Assembly: GCF_027913215.1 (NCBI RefSeq)
Contig: NZ_CP115784.1
Span: 2,542,001 to 2,606,000 of the forward strand
Length of the DNA stretch: 64,000 bases
Reading direction: 5' to 3'
From: Paracoccus aerodenitrificans
GTDB taxonomy: Bacteria > Pseudomonadota > Alphaproteobacteria > Rhodobacterales > Rhodobacteraceae
The translations under genes and the position numbers were made by a program. The first letter of the stretch is position 1. The number at the start of each line of letters is the position of its first letter. Under the pieces are notes generated by a model. The model did no database searches and was not told where the DNA came from. It worked only from the letters and a program-made list of their open reading frames with translations. Positions 33,768-43,413 of the stretch are shown piece after piece.

Positions 33768-35837
33768 ATGTGGGTAATGATTATGAATGTAAACGCGTCG
33801 CAGCTTCACAGAACCACCGATTTTCAACCTCGCATATTGAGGCCTCGCAAAACCGAATTACGCGCAAACCGAAAGTTGCTTTCGGCGGATATCGTATCGG
33901 CTGTGTTTGCCTCCTCCGTTGCTGTCGTTCTGGCCTGCGGGCCACATTTCAGCGCGGTTGAGCGGGGCGTGCTTCTGCCCTTTATCCTGTTATCTCTACT
34001 GGTCATCATGCCGGTGCTGATCCTCGCCGGATTTTATCGCCGCCATCGCCACTCTGCGAGCGTCCCCGGGCTTGCGGGGTTGGTCCCGGGCACAGCGGTC
34101 GCCGTTATCGGTTGCATGCTTACGGCCCGTGGTCTGAACTGGCTGCCAGAGTTGCCGATGACAACCTTCCCAATCCAGTTCTTGTTGCTACTGACCATGT
34201 TTATCGGCGTGCGGGTGCTGGCCTGTGCGCGTGAGGCACGCCGCCGGGCACAACCCATGGCCGCTGACCGGGAAGCTGTCATCCTGATCGGGTTGGGGGC
34301 AACCAGCGATCTGTTTATGCGTGCCGTCCATCAGGGCCTGTCGAAATACAAGGTATTGGGCATTATCGACGATTCTGCCGATAGTACCGACCTGCTCTTC
34401 TATAATGTCCCGATCCTTGGCTCTGTACGCAATCCGCAGGCAATCGTTGACCGGCTGATGCGTCTGGATCAGTTGCCTCGCAGCCTGTTGCTGACTGAAG
34501 CGGTGACCCATTTCGACAGCGAAGGCATCGCCCATTTGCGAAGCTGGGCCGAAGCGCAGGGTATCAGGATACGGTCTCTGCCACATCTGACCGATGTGCA
34601 GCCCCATTATCCGGGAAATGGCGACGCCGCCAGCATCGATCCCGAAGATGTGCTGACCCGTCCGCAGAAAAGCGTCGAACTGAAGTTGCTCCGCGAAACC
34701 TATCGCGGGCAGAAAGTGCTGGTGACCGGTGCAGGTGGCTCGATCGGCAGCGAACTTGTCCGGCAAATTGCCTCGCTGGACCCGGAACTGATCGTCCTGA
34801 TCGAAAACAGCGAGTATAACGCCTATCAGGTTGACCGTATCCTTGCGCGGCATTTCCCGAATGTGCCTCGGAAGCTGCATCTGTGCTGCATCCGCGACCG
34901 CGTCCATCTTCAGGCGATCTTCGAAGAACACCAGCCCGACATGGTGTTCAATGCCGCCGCCCTGAAGCATGTCCCGCTGGTTGAAGCGAATCCCTGTGAG
35001 GGCGTTCTGACCAATATTATCGGCACACGGAATGTATGCGACGCGGCACGCTCTGTCGGGGTCAAAGCCTTCGTGCAGGTCTCGACCGACAAGGCAGTGA
35101 ACACGACCAATATCATGGGCGCAACCAAGCGAGTCGCCGAGTTCTATTGCCAGGCTCAGGATCTGATCACGCGAGACCTTGGCAATGATACGCGCTTCTT
35201 CGCAGTGCGGTTCGGGAACGTTCTCGGCTCCTCCGGCTCACTGATCCCTCTGTTTCAGGAACAGATCGGTCGTGGTGGGCCTCTGACCGTGACCCACCCG
35301 GATATGGAGCGCTATTTCATGACCATCCGCGAAGCTGTTGAGCTGACTCTGGTCGCGGCGGCTCAGGGGCTGCGGGCGAAAGACGATAATGGAAGAATCT
35401 TTGTTCTGGACATGGGCAAACCGGTCCGGATCGTCGATATGGCCGAGCGCATGATCTGCATGGCAGGAAAGACCCCCGGCGAAGACATCAAGATTGAGTT
35501 CATCGGCATTCGCCCGGGTGAGAAGCTGTTCGAAGAGCTTTTCGACCGCAACGAGAAAATTCAGCCGGCTGGTTTTTCTGGTGTAAGCTGCGCCATTCCG
35601 AACCCAGTGCCAATGTCGCGGCTGCGTGCCGCGATCCTGCGGCTGGAACAGTCCGCCCGCTGCGGTGACGAAGCAACACTGCGTTGCGGGCTTGCCGATC
35701 TCGTGCCGGGCTTTGCGGGAAATCGCGAAAGCGACATACGCCCTTTCCCGAAGAAATCCAGTGAAAGCTCAGCCGAACGACAGTCAGCGACGGACCTACG
35801 AGCGACAAAGGCCAACAATGACAGGATCTTCGCATGA
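33768..35837 (+). CDS. CapD/PglF/WbpM-like NDP-sugar 4,6-dehydratase
   Basis: A membrane-anchored nucleotide-sugar dehydratase of up to 689 residues; ATG 33777 or 33783 are alternative starts. Four hydrophobic segments fill about residues 40-150, a CoA-binding-like domain spans about 165-290, and the catalytic Rossmann domain starts with KVLVTGAGGSIGSELVRQI. The active site STDKAVNTTNIMGATKRVAE has methionine where typical SDRs have tyrosine, as in PglF and WbpM. DMGKPVRIVDMAERMI and IGIRPGEKLFEEL complete the family pattern. It makes a UDP-4-keto-6-deoxy-HexNAc, the expected substrate of the DegT aminotransferase. It overlaps the next GT4 gene by ATGA. Confidence 0.93.
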   Translation: MWVMIMNVNASQLHRTTDFQPRILRPRKTELRANRKLLSADIVSAVFASSVAVVLACGPHFSAVERGVLLPFILLSLLVIMPVLILAGFYRRHRHSASVPGLAGLVPGTAVAVIGCMLTARGLNWLPELPMTTFPIQFLLLLTMFIGVRVLACAREARRRAQPMAADREAVILIGLGATSDLFMRAVHQGLSKYKVLGIIDDSADSTDLLFYNVPILGSVRNPQAIVDRLMRLDQLPRSLLLTEAVTHFDSEGIAHLRSWAEAQGIRIRSLPHLTDVQPHYPGNGDAASIDPEDVLTRPQKSVELKLLRETYRGQKVLVTGAGGSIGSELVRQIASLDPELIVLIENSEYNAYQVDRILARHFPNVPRKLHLCCIRDRVHLQAIFEEHQPDMVFNAAALKHVPLVEANPCEGVLTNIIGTRNVCDAARSVGVKAFVQVSTDKAVNTTNIMGATKRVAEFYCQAQDLITRDLGNDTRFFAVRFGNVLGSSGSLIPLFQEQIGRGGPLTVTHPDMERYFMTIREAVELTLVAAAQGLRAKDDNGRIFVLDMGKPVRIVDMAERMICMAGKTPGEDIKIEFIGIRPGEKLFEELFDRNEKIQPAGFSGVSCAIPNPVPMSRLRAAILRLEQSARCGDEATLRCGLADLVPGFAGNRESDIRPFPKKSSESSAERQSATDLRATKANNDRIFA

Positions 35838-37072
35838 GCCCCGATGATGGCTCTCATCCCCACGCTGCCGCGCCTGCTGGTGCGGCGGCTGCGCCTGCGA
35901 CGGTTCTGGTTATCGCAGGACTTGGCTGGTCTCTTGTTAATTTCCGGCTGGATCTGATGCGCAGGGTGCGTACCAATGGCCACCGAGTTCTGGCAGCAGC
36001 GCCCGATTTCGACCCCGAAACCGAGGCGACTTTACGCACCGAAGGGATCGAGCCGATAACCGTCCCGATCAAACGCACCGGCCTGAATCCGATTCACGAT
36101 ATTCAGACACTTCGGGCGCTGCGCAACCTTATCAGGCGGGAAAAACCCGATATAATCTTGCCCTATACGATGAAGCCGATCATTTACGGAAGCCTCGCCG
36201 CACGTCTTGAAAAGCAGACGCGCTGCTATCCGCTGTTTACCGGTCTCGGTTATGCATTTTCAGAGCCGAACCCGACCGGGAAACGAAAACTGGTCCGCCG
36301 AATAGCCGTGCAATTGCACCGGCATGCACTTCGTGCAATACGGCTCGGGTTCTATTACAATTGCGCCGATCTGAGCGATCTGCGCCGCTTCAGGATGATT
36401 CCAGAACAGGCGCGAATGGTGGCGGTACCGGGAACAGGCGTGGATACGAACAGTTTCACGCCCTCGCCGTTTCCCAAGGGGCCTCCTGTCTTTCTGTTCG
36501 TGGCCCGGATGCTAAGAAGCAAAGGACTCGATGATCTGATCGAAGCCGCCCGCATTCTGAGGGTGGAAGGGCATGAGTTCCGCCTGGAGCTTCTGGGTCC
36601 CACCGATAGTAATCCGGATGCCATTGACAAAGAAACGCTGAAAAAATGGCATGACAGGGGAGAGGTCGTTTATCACACCCCGACACGGGATGTCCGTCCC
36701 TACTTCTCCCGCAGCCATGTCTTCGTACTGCCGACAAGGCTGCGAGAGGGCATTCCCCGGACCATTCTCGAAGCAATGGCCTCTGGTCGGCCGGTTATCA
36801 CCACCGATGCGCCCGGCTGCGGTGAAACTGTGGGAGACCAAGATGGCGGTCTCGTAGTACCGCAGAATAACCCAAGTGCTCTGGCCGACGCGATGCGGCG
36901 TTTCATCCGAGAGCCTGTGCTGATCGGAAAGCTCGGCGCTCAGGCGCGGAAACGCATCTGCAGAAATAACAATGTTCACATGATCAACCGCCTGCTGCTG
37001 ACCGAAATGGGGCTAGAGCGGGTACCAGAACAAACCGATGAAATTGCAAGGTTCAGCGACACGGTTTCCTAG
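35834..37072 (+). CDS. Glycosyltransferase family 4 (PglA-like)
   Basis: A 412-residue GT-B transferase with an alanine-rich N-terminal tail of about 20 residues before VLVIAGLGWSLVNFRLDLM. Features PIKRTGLNPIHDIQTLRAL, LPYTMKPIIYGSLAA and FTGLGYAF are typical of PglA/CapM-like enzymes that add the second sugar to a bacillosamine-type lipid. The donor site contains FLFVARMLRSKGLDDLIEAA and LPTRLREGIPRTILEAMASGRPVITTD. It is coupled to the dehydratase upstream. This supports a Pgl-like start of the repeat unit, although the sugar is unknown. Confidence 0.9.
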   Translation: MSPDDGSHPHAAAPAGAAAAPATVLVIAGLGWSLVNFRLDLMRRVRTNGHRVLAAAPDFDPETEATLRTEGIEPITVPIKRTGLNPIHDIQTLRALRNLIRREKPDIILPYTMKPIIYGSLAARLEKQTRCYPLFTGLGYAFSEPNPTGKRKLVRRIAVQLHRHALRAIRLGFYYNCADLSDLRRFRMIPEQARMVAVPGTGVDTNSFTPSPFPKGPPVFLFVARMLRSKGLDDLIEAARILRVEGHEFRLELLGPTDSNPDAIDKETLKKWHDRGEVVYHTPTRDVRPYFSRSHVFVLPTRLREGIPRTILEAMASGRPVITTDAPGCGETVGDQDGGLVVPQNNPSALADAMRRFIREPVLIGKLGAQARKRICRNNNVHMINRLLLTEMGLERVPEQTDEIARFSDTVS

Positions 37073-37155
37073 ATGATAAGAAACATGATTGCGCCGATGA
37101 TGGGCCATTCGGTACCTGCGCTTCTCGGCAACCCCTGTTGTATCGGAGCTGGGCC

Positions 37156-38274
37156 GTGAAGATCCTTTTCATTCAAGGCGGCTTCGGTGCCGGAGGGGCA
37201 GAGAAAGTCATGGCGGGGATCGCCTCGCATCGGCATGAATTTGGTGATGAGGTGCATGTTGCCGCGATGATGATGCCCGAAACTGGATCATTCTTTGCCT
37301 ATCCGGATGGCGTAAAGCTGCATGTACTGGCCGAAAATGCTCCGCGTGGGGTCCGCCTGCATCTTCGCCGTGGGGTTGCCATTCGCAGCCTGGTCCGAGA
37401 GCTGCGACCGGATCTTATCGTCAGTTTTCTAACAAAGGTGAATTGCCTGACGCTTCTGGCCTCTGCCGGAACCGGGATCCCGGTTGTAATATCCGAACGA
37501 AATAACCCACAGATCCAGTCGGCCGGGTTCTGGTCACGACTTCAGAACCGCCTGGCACCGCAGGCGGCGGGGATCGCAATGCAGACCAAAGCAGCGGCAG
37601 GAATGCTTCCGAAAGCGCAACGAAAGCGGGCCGCGATCATTCCGAATCCGTGCCATCCAGTCGAATTCCCGCCCGCCCCCGCCTCGGATATCTGTCGCTT
37701 CGTCGGGGTCGGTCGGCTGGATCATCAGAAGGGCTTCGATAGACTGATAAGGGCTTTCGCAGCACTTCCTTTACGGATGAGGGCTCAGCTTGAGATTTTC
37801 GGGGAAGGACAGGAACGGGATACGCTTACCGCAATGATCCGTGAGATGGGTCTGGAGGATCGCGTCAGGCTGGCCGGGCTCGCGCATACGCCGCAGGAAT
37901 GGATGTCAGCAGGAGATGTGCTGGTCCTCAGTTCAAGATATGAAGGTTTCAGCAATGTTCTGGCCGAAGCGACCAGTTCGGGGCTGCCAGTCATCGCCTT
38001 CGACTGCCCGTTCGGCGTATCGGATATGGTGATCGACGGCGGGAACGGGATGCTTATACCCGATGGAGACGAGGCCGCGATGATAGATGCGATGCAACGC
38101 CTTGCCCACGATGCAAAGCTGCGTGCCAGACTGTCTGCCTCAGCGGATGTGATGGCGGCCAGATTATCTCCGGATAGCGTCATGGCACAGTGGGATGCAC
38201 TGTTCGAGCAGGCAATCTCGGGGGAAATTACCTCTCAGCGGCGTCAGATCGACTCAAGCGCTTCATCAAGCTGA
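37156..38274 (+). CDS. Glycosyltransferase family 4 (PglH/PglJ-like)
   Basis: A 372-residue GT-B transferase. GTG 37156 is chosen because GGAG lies seven bases upstream; TTG 37138 would add six residues without a good site. The acceptor domain begins VKILFIQGGFGAGGAEKVM. The donor domain has FVGVGRLDHQKGFDRLIRAFA, a nucleotide loop, and SSRYEGFSNVLAEATSSGLPVIAFDCP. PglH/PglJ GalNAc transferases are the nearest named relatives I can suggest. The end overlaps the convergent HAD gene by 31 bp. Confidence 0.88.
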   Translation: MKILFIQGGFGAGGAEKVMAGIASHRHEFGDEVHVAAMMMPETGSFFAYPDGVKLHVLAENAPRGVRLHLRRGVAIRSLVRELRPDLIVSFLTKVNCLTLLASAGTGIPVVISERNNPQIQSAGFWSRLQNRLAPQAAGIAMQTKAAAGMLPKAQRKRAAIIPNPCHPVEFPPAPASDICRFVGVGRLDHQKGFDRLIRAFAALPLRMRAQLEIFGEGQERDTLTAMIREMGLEDRVRLAGLAHTPQEWMSAGDVLVLSSRYEGFSNVLAEATSSGLPVIAFDCPFGVSDMVIDGGNGMLIPDGDEAAMIDAMQRLAHDAKLRARLSASADVMAARLSPDSVMAQWDALFEQAISGEITSQRRQIDSSASSS

Positions 38275-38921
38275 TCTAGAGATGTGATGACGCGATCCGC
38301 CTGATGTTCCGGGTCCGGTGCAGCGCCGCTATGGACACGATCCGTACGGAGGATCTGTATCGTTGCCCACCCCATGCGTTTCGGCGTCACGAAATCCTTT
38401 GCGGCATTGTCCGCCACGTAGACATAGCGGCGACCTGCTGACGCGCCCGATATGATCTCATATGCACGCGGATGCGGTTTACCAAAACCATGTCCCCATC
38501 GCCCTGTCGGAATAATCTGATCACATGACGCCTGAAGACCGAGAGCAGCAATCTTGTTACGCTGCATCTTTTCTGGCCCATCCGTGATCAGCCCGAAAAT
38601 CGCTCCTTTTCCAGATAGATAGCGCGTCGTATCATCGCAAAGCGCGATCTGCGGAGAGTGATACCGGTAAATCTCGATCAGTTCACCGATATCCTGAGAC
38701 GCGCTCAATCTGCAATGCCGCAGAGCCTCACCGAAGACCGCCTGGCGATGCGCGGTATCGAAAAGATCGCGGCATATTTCGGCGAATCCTCCTACGCCAT
38801 GCCGAGTCAGCACATGCTGACCGACCGCCTCAAACCCACTGAATGCGAAGTCACGCTCAAGATACAGCGTGTCGTCCAGATCAAAGACGATTTTGTCAGC
38901 CGGCGAAGACGGCATCATCAT
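38244..38921 (-). CDS. HAD-family hydrolase paired with ATP-grasp protein
   Basis: A 225-residue haloacid-dehalogenase-like phosphatase. Motif I is IVFDLDDTLYLERDFAF, motif II is GLITDGP, the lysine lies in FGKPHPRAYE, and motif IV is VYVADNAAKDF, so the catalytic site looks complete. A cap domain lies after motif I. It overlaps the stop of the ATP-grasp gene by about 26 bp, so the two are translated together. HAD/ATP-grasp pairs occur in polysaccharide loci but have no settled role that I know. The substrate is probably a small phosphorylated sugar or intermediate. The three consecutive ATG codons make the start uncertain by two residues. Confidence 0.85.
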   Translation of the reverse strand: MMMPSSPADKIVFDLDDTLYLERDFAFSGFEAVGQHVLTRHGVGGFAEICRDLFDTAHRQAVFGEALRHCRLSASQDIGELIEIYRYHSPQIALCDDTTRYLSGKGAIFGLITDGPEKMQRNKIAALGLQASCDQIIPTGRWGHGFGKPHPRAYEIISGASAGRRYVYVADNAAKDFVTPKRMGWATIQILRTDRVHSGAAPDPEHQADRVITSLDQLDEALESI

Positions 38922-39867
38922 ATCTTAGCATGGTCACAGCATCGCGCCAGTCATCATTTGCCGTCGAAACCTGCCCGGTCAGTTCTTCTATCAGCCAGTC
39001 GGCGAAACGCCCTCCCGCATGGTGCGCAAGCGGATAGCCTCCGCCAAAGCGGGCGTTGATCTCAATGATCTTAGGGCCTCTTTGCGGATCGTCGATGACT
39101 TGAAAACATAGCACTCCGCGGGCATCTGGCAACGCAGCCTGTACCGACTCGGCAAGGAGGCGCAGGGATTCCTTGCGGACGGTGCGGCCCTTTTCTACCT
39201 CACCAGCCCGGATCTGGATGCGCAGATGCGGGACCGCGCAGCGCAGCGCACCTGAGGCATCTATAAAGATATTCACCGTATATTCCGGCCCGGACAGAAC
39301 CGGCTGGAACATCATCGGCTCTGGGAAGGAGTCAGGCAGATCGCGCTCACTGCGATAGATCCCAAGCCCCCGGCTGGCACTGCCCCCGACCGGTTTACCA
39401 AAGACCGGCCAGCCGAGCGCTGAGGGGTTGCCCCGCAACTCCGCCTCAGAGCATGTCGGAGGCACGTCGACACCGGAGGCCGCCAGAACCTTCATCGTGC
39501 GCATCTTGTCACGTGCAACCCGGATCACATCGGGCGGCGATACATGGACACGCGCACCTGCAGCTTCCAGCCGACCCGCAGCCTGCGCATAGACGGCAAG
39601 CTCCGTATCAATGGTCGGTACGATCAGGCGAATAGCATTCTGTCGGACGATTTCCTCAATCCGGTCGATAAACCCCGGATCAGAGCAGCGTGGCACCTGA
39701 TGGGTATGATCGGCAAGCAGGCAGGCAGAGGACAGTTCGGGCCTCATGTCACAGCCATGTACAACCACCCGGCTGGTATCTCCACCAGCCTGCCGGAACA
39801 ATTTGACCAAAGCGCCCCGCCGTCCGGCCGACGAAATCAGGACCGGGATAACAGCGCGGTCCGTCAT
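38896..39867 (-). CDS. ATP-grasp enzyme of carbamoyl-phosphate-synthase-like type
   Basis: A 323-residue ATP-grasp ligase. The N-terminal pre-ATP domain begins VLISSAGRRGALVKLFRQ and includes VPTIDTELAVYAQ. The ATP domain has WPVFGKPVGGSASRGLGIY, the EYTVNIFID strand and the metal-binding FQVIDDPQRGPKIIEINARFGGG. These enzymes join a carboxylate to an amine or similar nucleophile through an acyl phosphate. In this locus the carboxylate could be a uronic acid or an amino acid attached to a sugar, but the sequence does not say. It starts in a TAATG overlap with the epimerase and continues into the HAD gene. Confidence 0.86.
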   Translation of the reverse strand: MTDRAVIPVLISSAGRRGALVKLFRQAGGDTSRVVVHGCDMRPELSSACLLADHTHQVPRCSDPGFIDRIEEIVRQNAIRLIVPTIDTELAVYAQAAGRLEAAGARVHVSPPDVIRVARDKMRTMKVLAASGVDVPPTCSEAELRGNPSALGWPVFGKPVGGSASRGLGIYRSERDLPDSFPEPMMFQPVLSGPEYTVNIFIDASGALRCAVPHLRIQIRAGEVEKGRTVRKESLRLLAESVQAALPDARGVLCFQVIDDPQRGPKIIEINARFGGGYPLAHHAGGRFADWLIEELTGQVSTANDDWRDAVTMLRYDDAVFAG

Positions 39868-40883
39868 TAATCCGCAACCTTGTAGTAATCGCGGAACCAG
39901 TCGACATAAGCCCGCACCCCCTCACGCACCGAGGTTTCCGGCGCATATCCGGTAAGCCGGCGCAGCAGTGCGGTATCCGCCCAGGTCGCGGGCACATCGC
40001 CGGGCTGTATCGGCATCATGTTTTTTGTGGCCTCACGACCCGAGGCAGCTTCGATTTCCGCGATGAACTCCATAAGCTGAACCGCTTCACCATTGCCGAT
40101 ATTCACCACGCGCCACGGCGCAACCGGAGACAGGCTGTCATCGGCAGCGATCTGATCCGGGCCGTCCGGACGTTCCGGTGCTGCTTCGATCAGCAGCCGG
40201 ATCGCGCGGACGAGGTCGGTGACATAGGTAAAATCACGGCGCATTTCGCCATAATTGAAAACCTTGATCGGGCGGCCCTCGAAGATTGCGCTGGTGAACA
40301 GATGAGGCGCCATATCTGGCCTACCCCACGGCCCGTATACGGTGAAGAACCGGAACATCGTCGTCGGAATATCGAATAAATGCGCATAGCTGTGAGCCAT
40401 CACCTCACTCGATTTCTTCGTCGCCGCATAGAAGGACATCTGGGTGTCGACCTTATCGGTTTCACGATACGGCATTTCGGTATTCGCGCCGTAGACAGAG
40501 CTGGTCGAAGCGATAAGCAAATGCTTTGGCGTATGTGCCCGCGCAGCTTCCAGAAGCTCGAAACATCCAAGGAGATTCGCTTCGGCATAGGCGCGGGGAT
40601 TCTGGATCGAGTATCGGACTCCCGCCTGCGCCGCCAGATGGACGACCGCATCCGGACGCTCGGCAGCGAAAATATCCATGAGGAGCCCGGGATCCTCCAC
40701 CCAGCCCCGGATACCCCGATAGCCCGGCTGCGTTTTCAGCCGCGCCTCCCGCGCAGCCTTCAGCGCCGGGTCATAGTAATCATTATGGCTGTCCAGCCCG
40801 ATAACCTCATGGCCTTCCGCCAGAAGCAGTTCGGAAAGATGATAGCCGATGAAACCCGCGGCACCTGTGACAAGAACCTTCAT
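39867..40883 (-). CDS. UDP-glucuronate 4-epimerase-like NAD-dependent epimerase
   Basis: A 338-residue SDR epimerase starting at ATG 40883 behind GGAGG. Markers are VLVTGAAGFIGYHLSELL, GLDSHNDYYDPALKAARE (typical of the UDP-GlcA 4-epimerase group), STSSVYGANTEMPY, the YAATK catalytic Tyr/Lys, and FTVYGPWGRPDMAPHLFT. It would convert UDP-glucuronate to UDP-galacturonate with transient oxidation at C4. That product could feed both this polysaccharide and the RgtE-like enzyme at 12157. The start of the ATP-grasp gene shares one base with its stop. Confidence 0.92.
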   Translation of the reverse strand: MKVLVTGAAGFIGYHLSELLLAEGHEVIGLDSHNDYYDPALKAAREARLKTQPGYRGIRGWVEDPGLLMDIFAAERPDAVVHLAAQAGVRYSIQNPRAYAEANLLGCFELLEAARAHTPKHLLIASTSSVYGANTEMPYRETDKVDTQMSFYAATKKSSEVMAHSYAHLFDIPTTMFRFFTVYGPWGRPDMAPHLFTSAIFEGRPIKVFNYGEMRRDFTYVTDLVRAIRLLIEAAPERPDGPDQIAADDSLSPVAPWRVVNIGNGEAVQLMEFIAEIEAASGREATKNMMPIQPGDVPATWADTALLRRLTGYAPETSVREGVRAYVDWFRDYYKVAD

Positions 40884-41151
40884 AGAGTTCCTCCGCAATT
40901 TTCAGCCTGCATATCACATGAAAACGCTGTCAGGATCGAGTCAGCAGAATCCTTGCCGGTACGCGCCGGAAAATCCTCTGATGAAATACTGAGGGCGACG
41001 AGGATGCTTTCTTCGCAGGAAGTAAAGCAGGACAAACCGGAACGATAAAACCCGGCAACAACAACATTCATAACATACCTATCAGTTCCAACTCGGCACA
41101 ACATTTTTTCCGAAGCGACAACACTGCCGACCCACCCGACACTAACAAAGG

Positions 41152-42126
41152 CTACGCCGAGATGGAGATGTATTTTTCACTTATCTCACTGGCAAGGTTA
41201 AAATTCTGAGGCATCTGATAGCCATAGCGGGACAGGTCAATGCCGATCATCTGCGAAAGCTCACCATTTGATTGCGCAAATGCTTCGCCGAACTTGCTCG
41301 CAAGCAGGCTGCGCATCCGCCTTTCAAGCCGCGTATCTATGGGCCGGGTCAGCCGCGTCGGCACATATTTCGCCATGCTGCCGAAACGACGCCGGAACTG
41401 CCCAAGCGGGACCAGATAATAATGGCTCAACTCATTCGCGCTGAACTGGCTGTTAACGACACGCTGGCAGATCTGAAACAGCGCGGGCCTGCGGACATTC
41501 TGCGCCTTTGGATCAACCGGGAAAGGATCCCGGCCAACGAAGGAAAACAGCGCTGAGAAAAATGTTTCACGGTCGCGGACAAGAAGTTCATAGGGCATGC
41601 ATAGCACACGATTTTCACCGAACAGCTTGCGATAATGCGCGACCAGTCGATGATAACGGTAAAATTCCTCAGAGAAACCGGGGCGACGTTTCAGGAACGG
41701 CTCACGCGGGCTGAGGTAGTTGCGCAGTGACATATGGCCGCCATCCGTGATATATTGCGAATACATTGAGAAAATGCTGGCAAGCTGCTCACGCACGATT
41801 ATCAGTATTCGCCCATCCGGAAAACTGCGATGCAGCCTGCTTGCGAGAATGGTCGCATCGAAGCCACCCGAGGCCGGATATCCGGAAAACCTCTCATGCG
41901 AAATAACCGGTATTTTACCTTGTTTTTTCGCCTCATCCCGCAAGGGCTGATAATGAGCCTGAACTGCATCCAGATCGAATGTCATTGGCTGTGGTGATAC
42001 GAATCGTTCTACCAATGCGTGACGCGGTTCGCCTTGGGGAAGCAGGAAATCTCCATCCGGATTCGCGAAAACCTGATCCTGCAAGACCGTAGTGGCAGTC
42101 TTATGATATCCGATATGGATCAGCAT
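41152..42126 (-). CDS. Sulfotransferase-family protein 2
   Basis: A 324-residue PAPS-type sulfotransferase. The N-terminus carries the 5'-phosphosulfate loop MLIHIGYHKTATTVLQDQVF. The 3'-phosphate region is GRILIIVREQLASIFSMYSQY with arginine and serine in place. The C-terminal half is basic and helical. It differs markedly from sulfotransferase 1, so the two probably act on different positions. It lies alone on the minus strand, 268 bp upstream of the epimerase. A link to the same polysaccharide is inferred from location. Confidence 0.8.
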   Translation of the reverse strand: MLIHIGYHKTATTVLQDQVFANPDGDFLLPQGEPRHALVERFVSPQPMTFDLDAVQAHYQPLRDEAKKQGKIPVISHERFSGYPASGGFDATILASRLHRSFPDGRILIIVREQLASIFSMYSQYITDGGHMSLRNYLSPREPFLKRRPGFSEEFYRYHRLVAHYRKLFGENRVLCMPYELLVRDRETFFSALFSFVGRDPFPVDPKAQNVRRPALFQICQRVVNSQFSANELSHYYLVPLGQFRRRFGSMAKYVPTRLTRPIDTRLERRMRSLLASKFGEAFAQSNGELSQMIGIDLSRYGYQMPQNFNLASEISEKYISISA

Positions 42127-42459
42127 CTTACACCAGCGGCAACCATCACACTCCGTCCAACAACAAAAAACACACTTTCCGCCTTACTACGCGGAATTAA
42201 AGAGGAAATCGGTGCTGTTGTCGATCAGATATTCAGATCAGGGTTTCCGGGTTGATCCCTGCTTCGTGAAAATGAGGATACACCGCATCAGCGAACTGCC
42301 ACACATGGTGCTTGAGGTGACATAGCGAAATTGCAAACACGTATAGCGACAATCACTGAATTCCGTTTTTCCGAGTAGAGCTATCTTCGATCACTAATAA
42401 AGTAACGCTATATTTCGGCCAGGCACAGCAAAGTGGTGACAATCAGCATTTACGAGGCA
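42127..42459. other. Intergenic region between sulfotransferase 2 and TetR gene
   Basis: This 333-bp stretch has no credible gene. TTCCGC and GCGGAA form a hairpin near 42178-42198 that on the minus strand is followed by AGTGTGTTTTTTG, which may weakly terminate the TetR transcript. The sulfotransferase promoter should be here, but I see no clear boxes. Confidence 0.45.
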
Positions 42460-43137
42460 TCAGCGTTCTTCAACGTCTATCGGCGACAATGCAAGCAGGC
42501 TGTCATATCCTGCCGAAACCAAGCCTGTCAGCGCGGCTTCTTCATTGCGCATATCGATCTCGCGGGATGACAGTCTCGAAACCCGATCCGGGTTGATCAG
42601 AGTGAAAAACATCGCTCCCAGCAGAAAATGCGTCCGCCAGACGATATCCGAACGCTTTGCTTCCGGCAGGCAATCCGCAAATGCGTCGACAAATTTTTCG
42701 ATCGTATCATCGAAAGCATTCGCGAAAACGCGCTGCGCCGCCGAGTCACCCTCGGCTGACAGCATGGCGTGGACTCGCGAAAACCTTGCACTATCGGAAC
42801 CGGGCTGAGGCGAGGAATAAAACGCCGGTAAAAGATAAGCGCGGACAATTGCCCGCAAGCGATCCTTGCGTGCGGGAACCCTTCGAGCCTCGCCCAGCAA
42901 CTCAAGACGACGTGCATTCATCGGCGCAAAGTGACGATCTCCGATTGCTGTCAGTACCCCGATCTTGTCACCGTGATGATAGGCAACATTCGAGACAACC
43001 ACCCCGGCATGACGGGCAATCTGTCTGAGAGAAACAGCCGAATAACCACGTTCGGCAAATAACTCTTCCGCAGCATCCAGAATATGGGCTCCTGTTTCCT
43101 GTCTTGATGCTGTCGTCGCCATTGCACCCCGGGGCAT
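42460..43137 (-). CDS. TetR-family transcriptional regulator
   Basis: A 225-residue regulator; ATG 43122 (MATTASRQ) would shorten it by five residues. The N-terminal helix-turn-helix is standard: GAHILDAAEELFAERGYSAVSLRQIARHAGVVVSNVAYHHGDK. The remaining 160 residues are an all-helical ligand-binding and dimer domain, close to the group that includes CerR/RutR-like regulators with a TetR_C-type second domain. It is on its own transcript between sulfotransferase 2 and the betaine operon. The target and ligand are unknown. The adjacent pro operon is a possibility but has no shared operator that I could find. Confidence 0.92.
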   Translation of the reverse strand: MPRGAMATTASRQETGAHILDAAEELFAERGYSAVSLRQIARHAGVVVSNVAYHHGDKIGVLTAIGDRHFAPMNARRLELLGEARRVPARKDRLRAIVRAYLLPAFYSSPQPGSDSARFSRVHAMLSAEGDSAAQRVFANAFDDTIEKFVDAFADCLPEAKRSDIVWRTHFLLGAMFFTLINPDRVSRLSSREIDMRNEEAALTGLVSAGYDSLLALSPIDVEER

Positions 43138-43413
43138 TAAGATTTGTTAGTTGGGCATGTGTTCCAAAACTAAGAACTCATGACAGAGTTCCCGCATACA
43201 CCGGATAAAAATATGCAATGATCAGGGGAAACATGCCGCCCGGAGACGACCATACGCCATAGCTGCTTGAACAGTATGTAGAATTTATGACGACAACGGA
43301 TTGCGCATCAGAGATTTCAGATACTGCGCAGGTTGCAGTTTTACATCAGGCAAAGGAAATCCAGTGCGGGGCAGCAACCGCACCCCCCACCTTACGCGCC
43401 CGAACAAGGGGCT

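Noticed and set aside
43364..43383. GTGCGG/CCGCAC hairpin after proV
   Set aside because: Not followed by a T-run in the minus direction, so not listed as a terminator.
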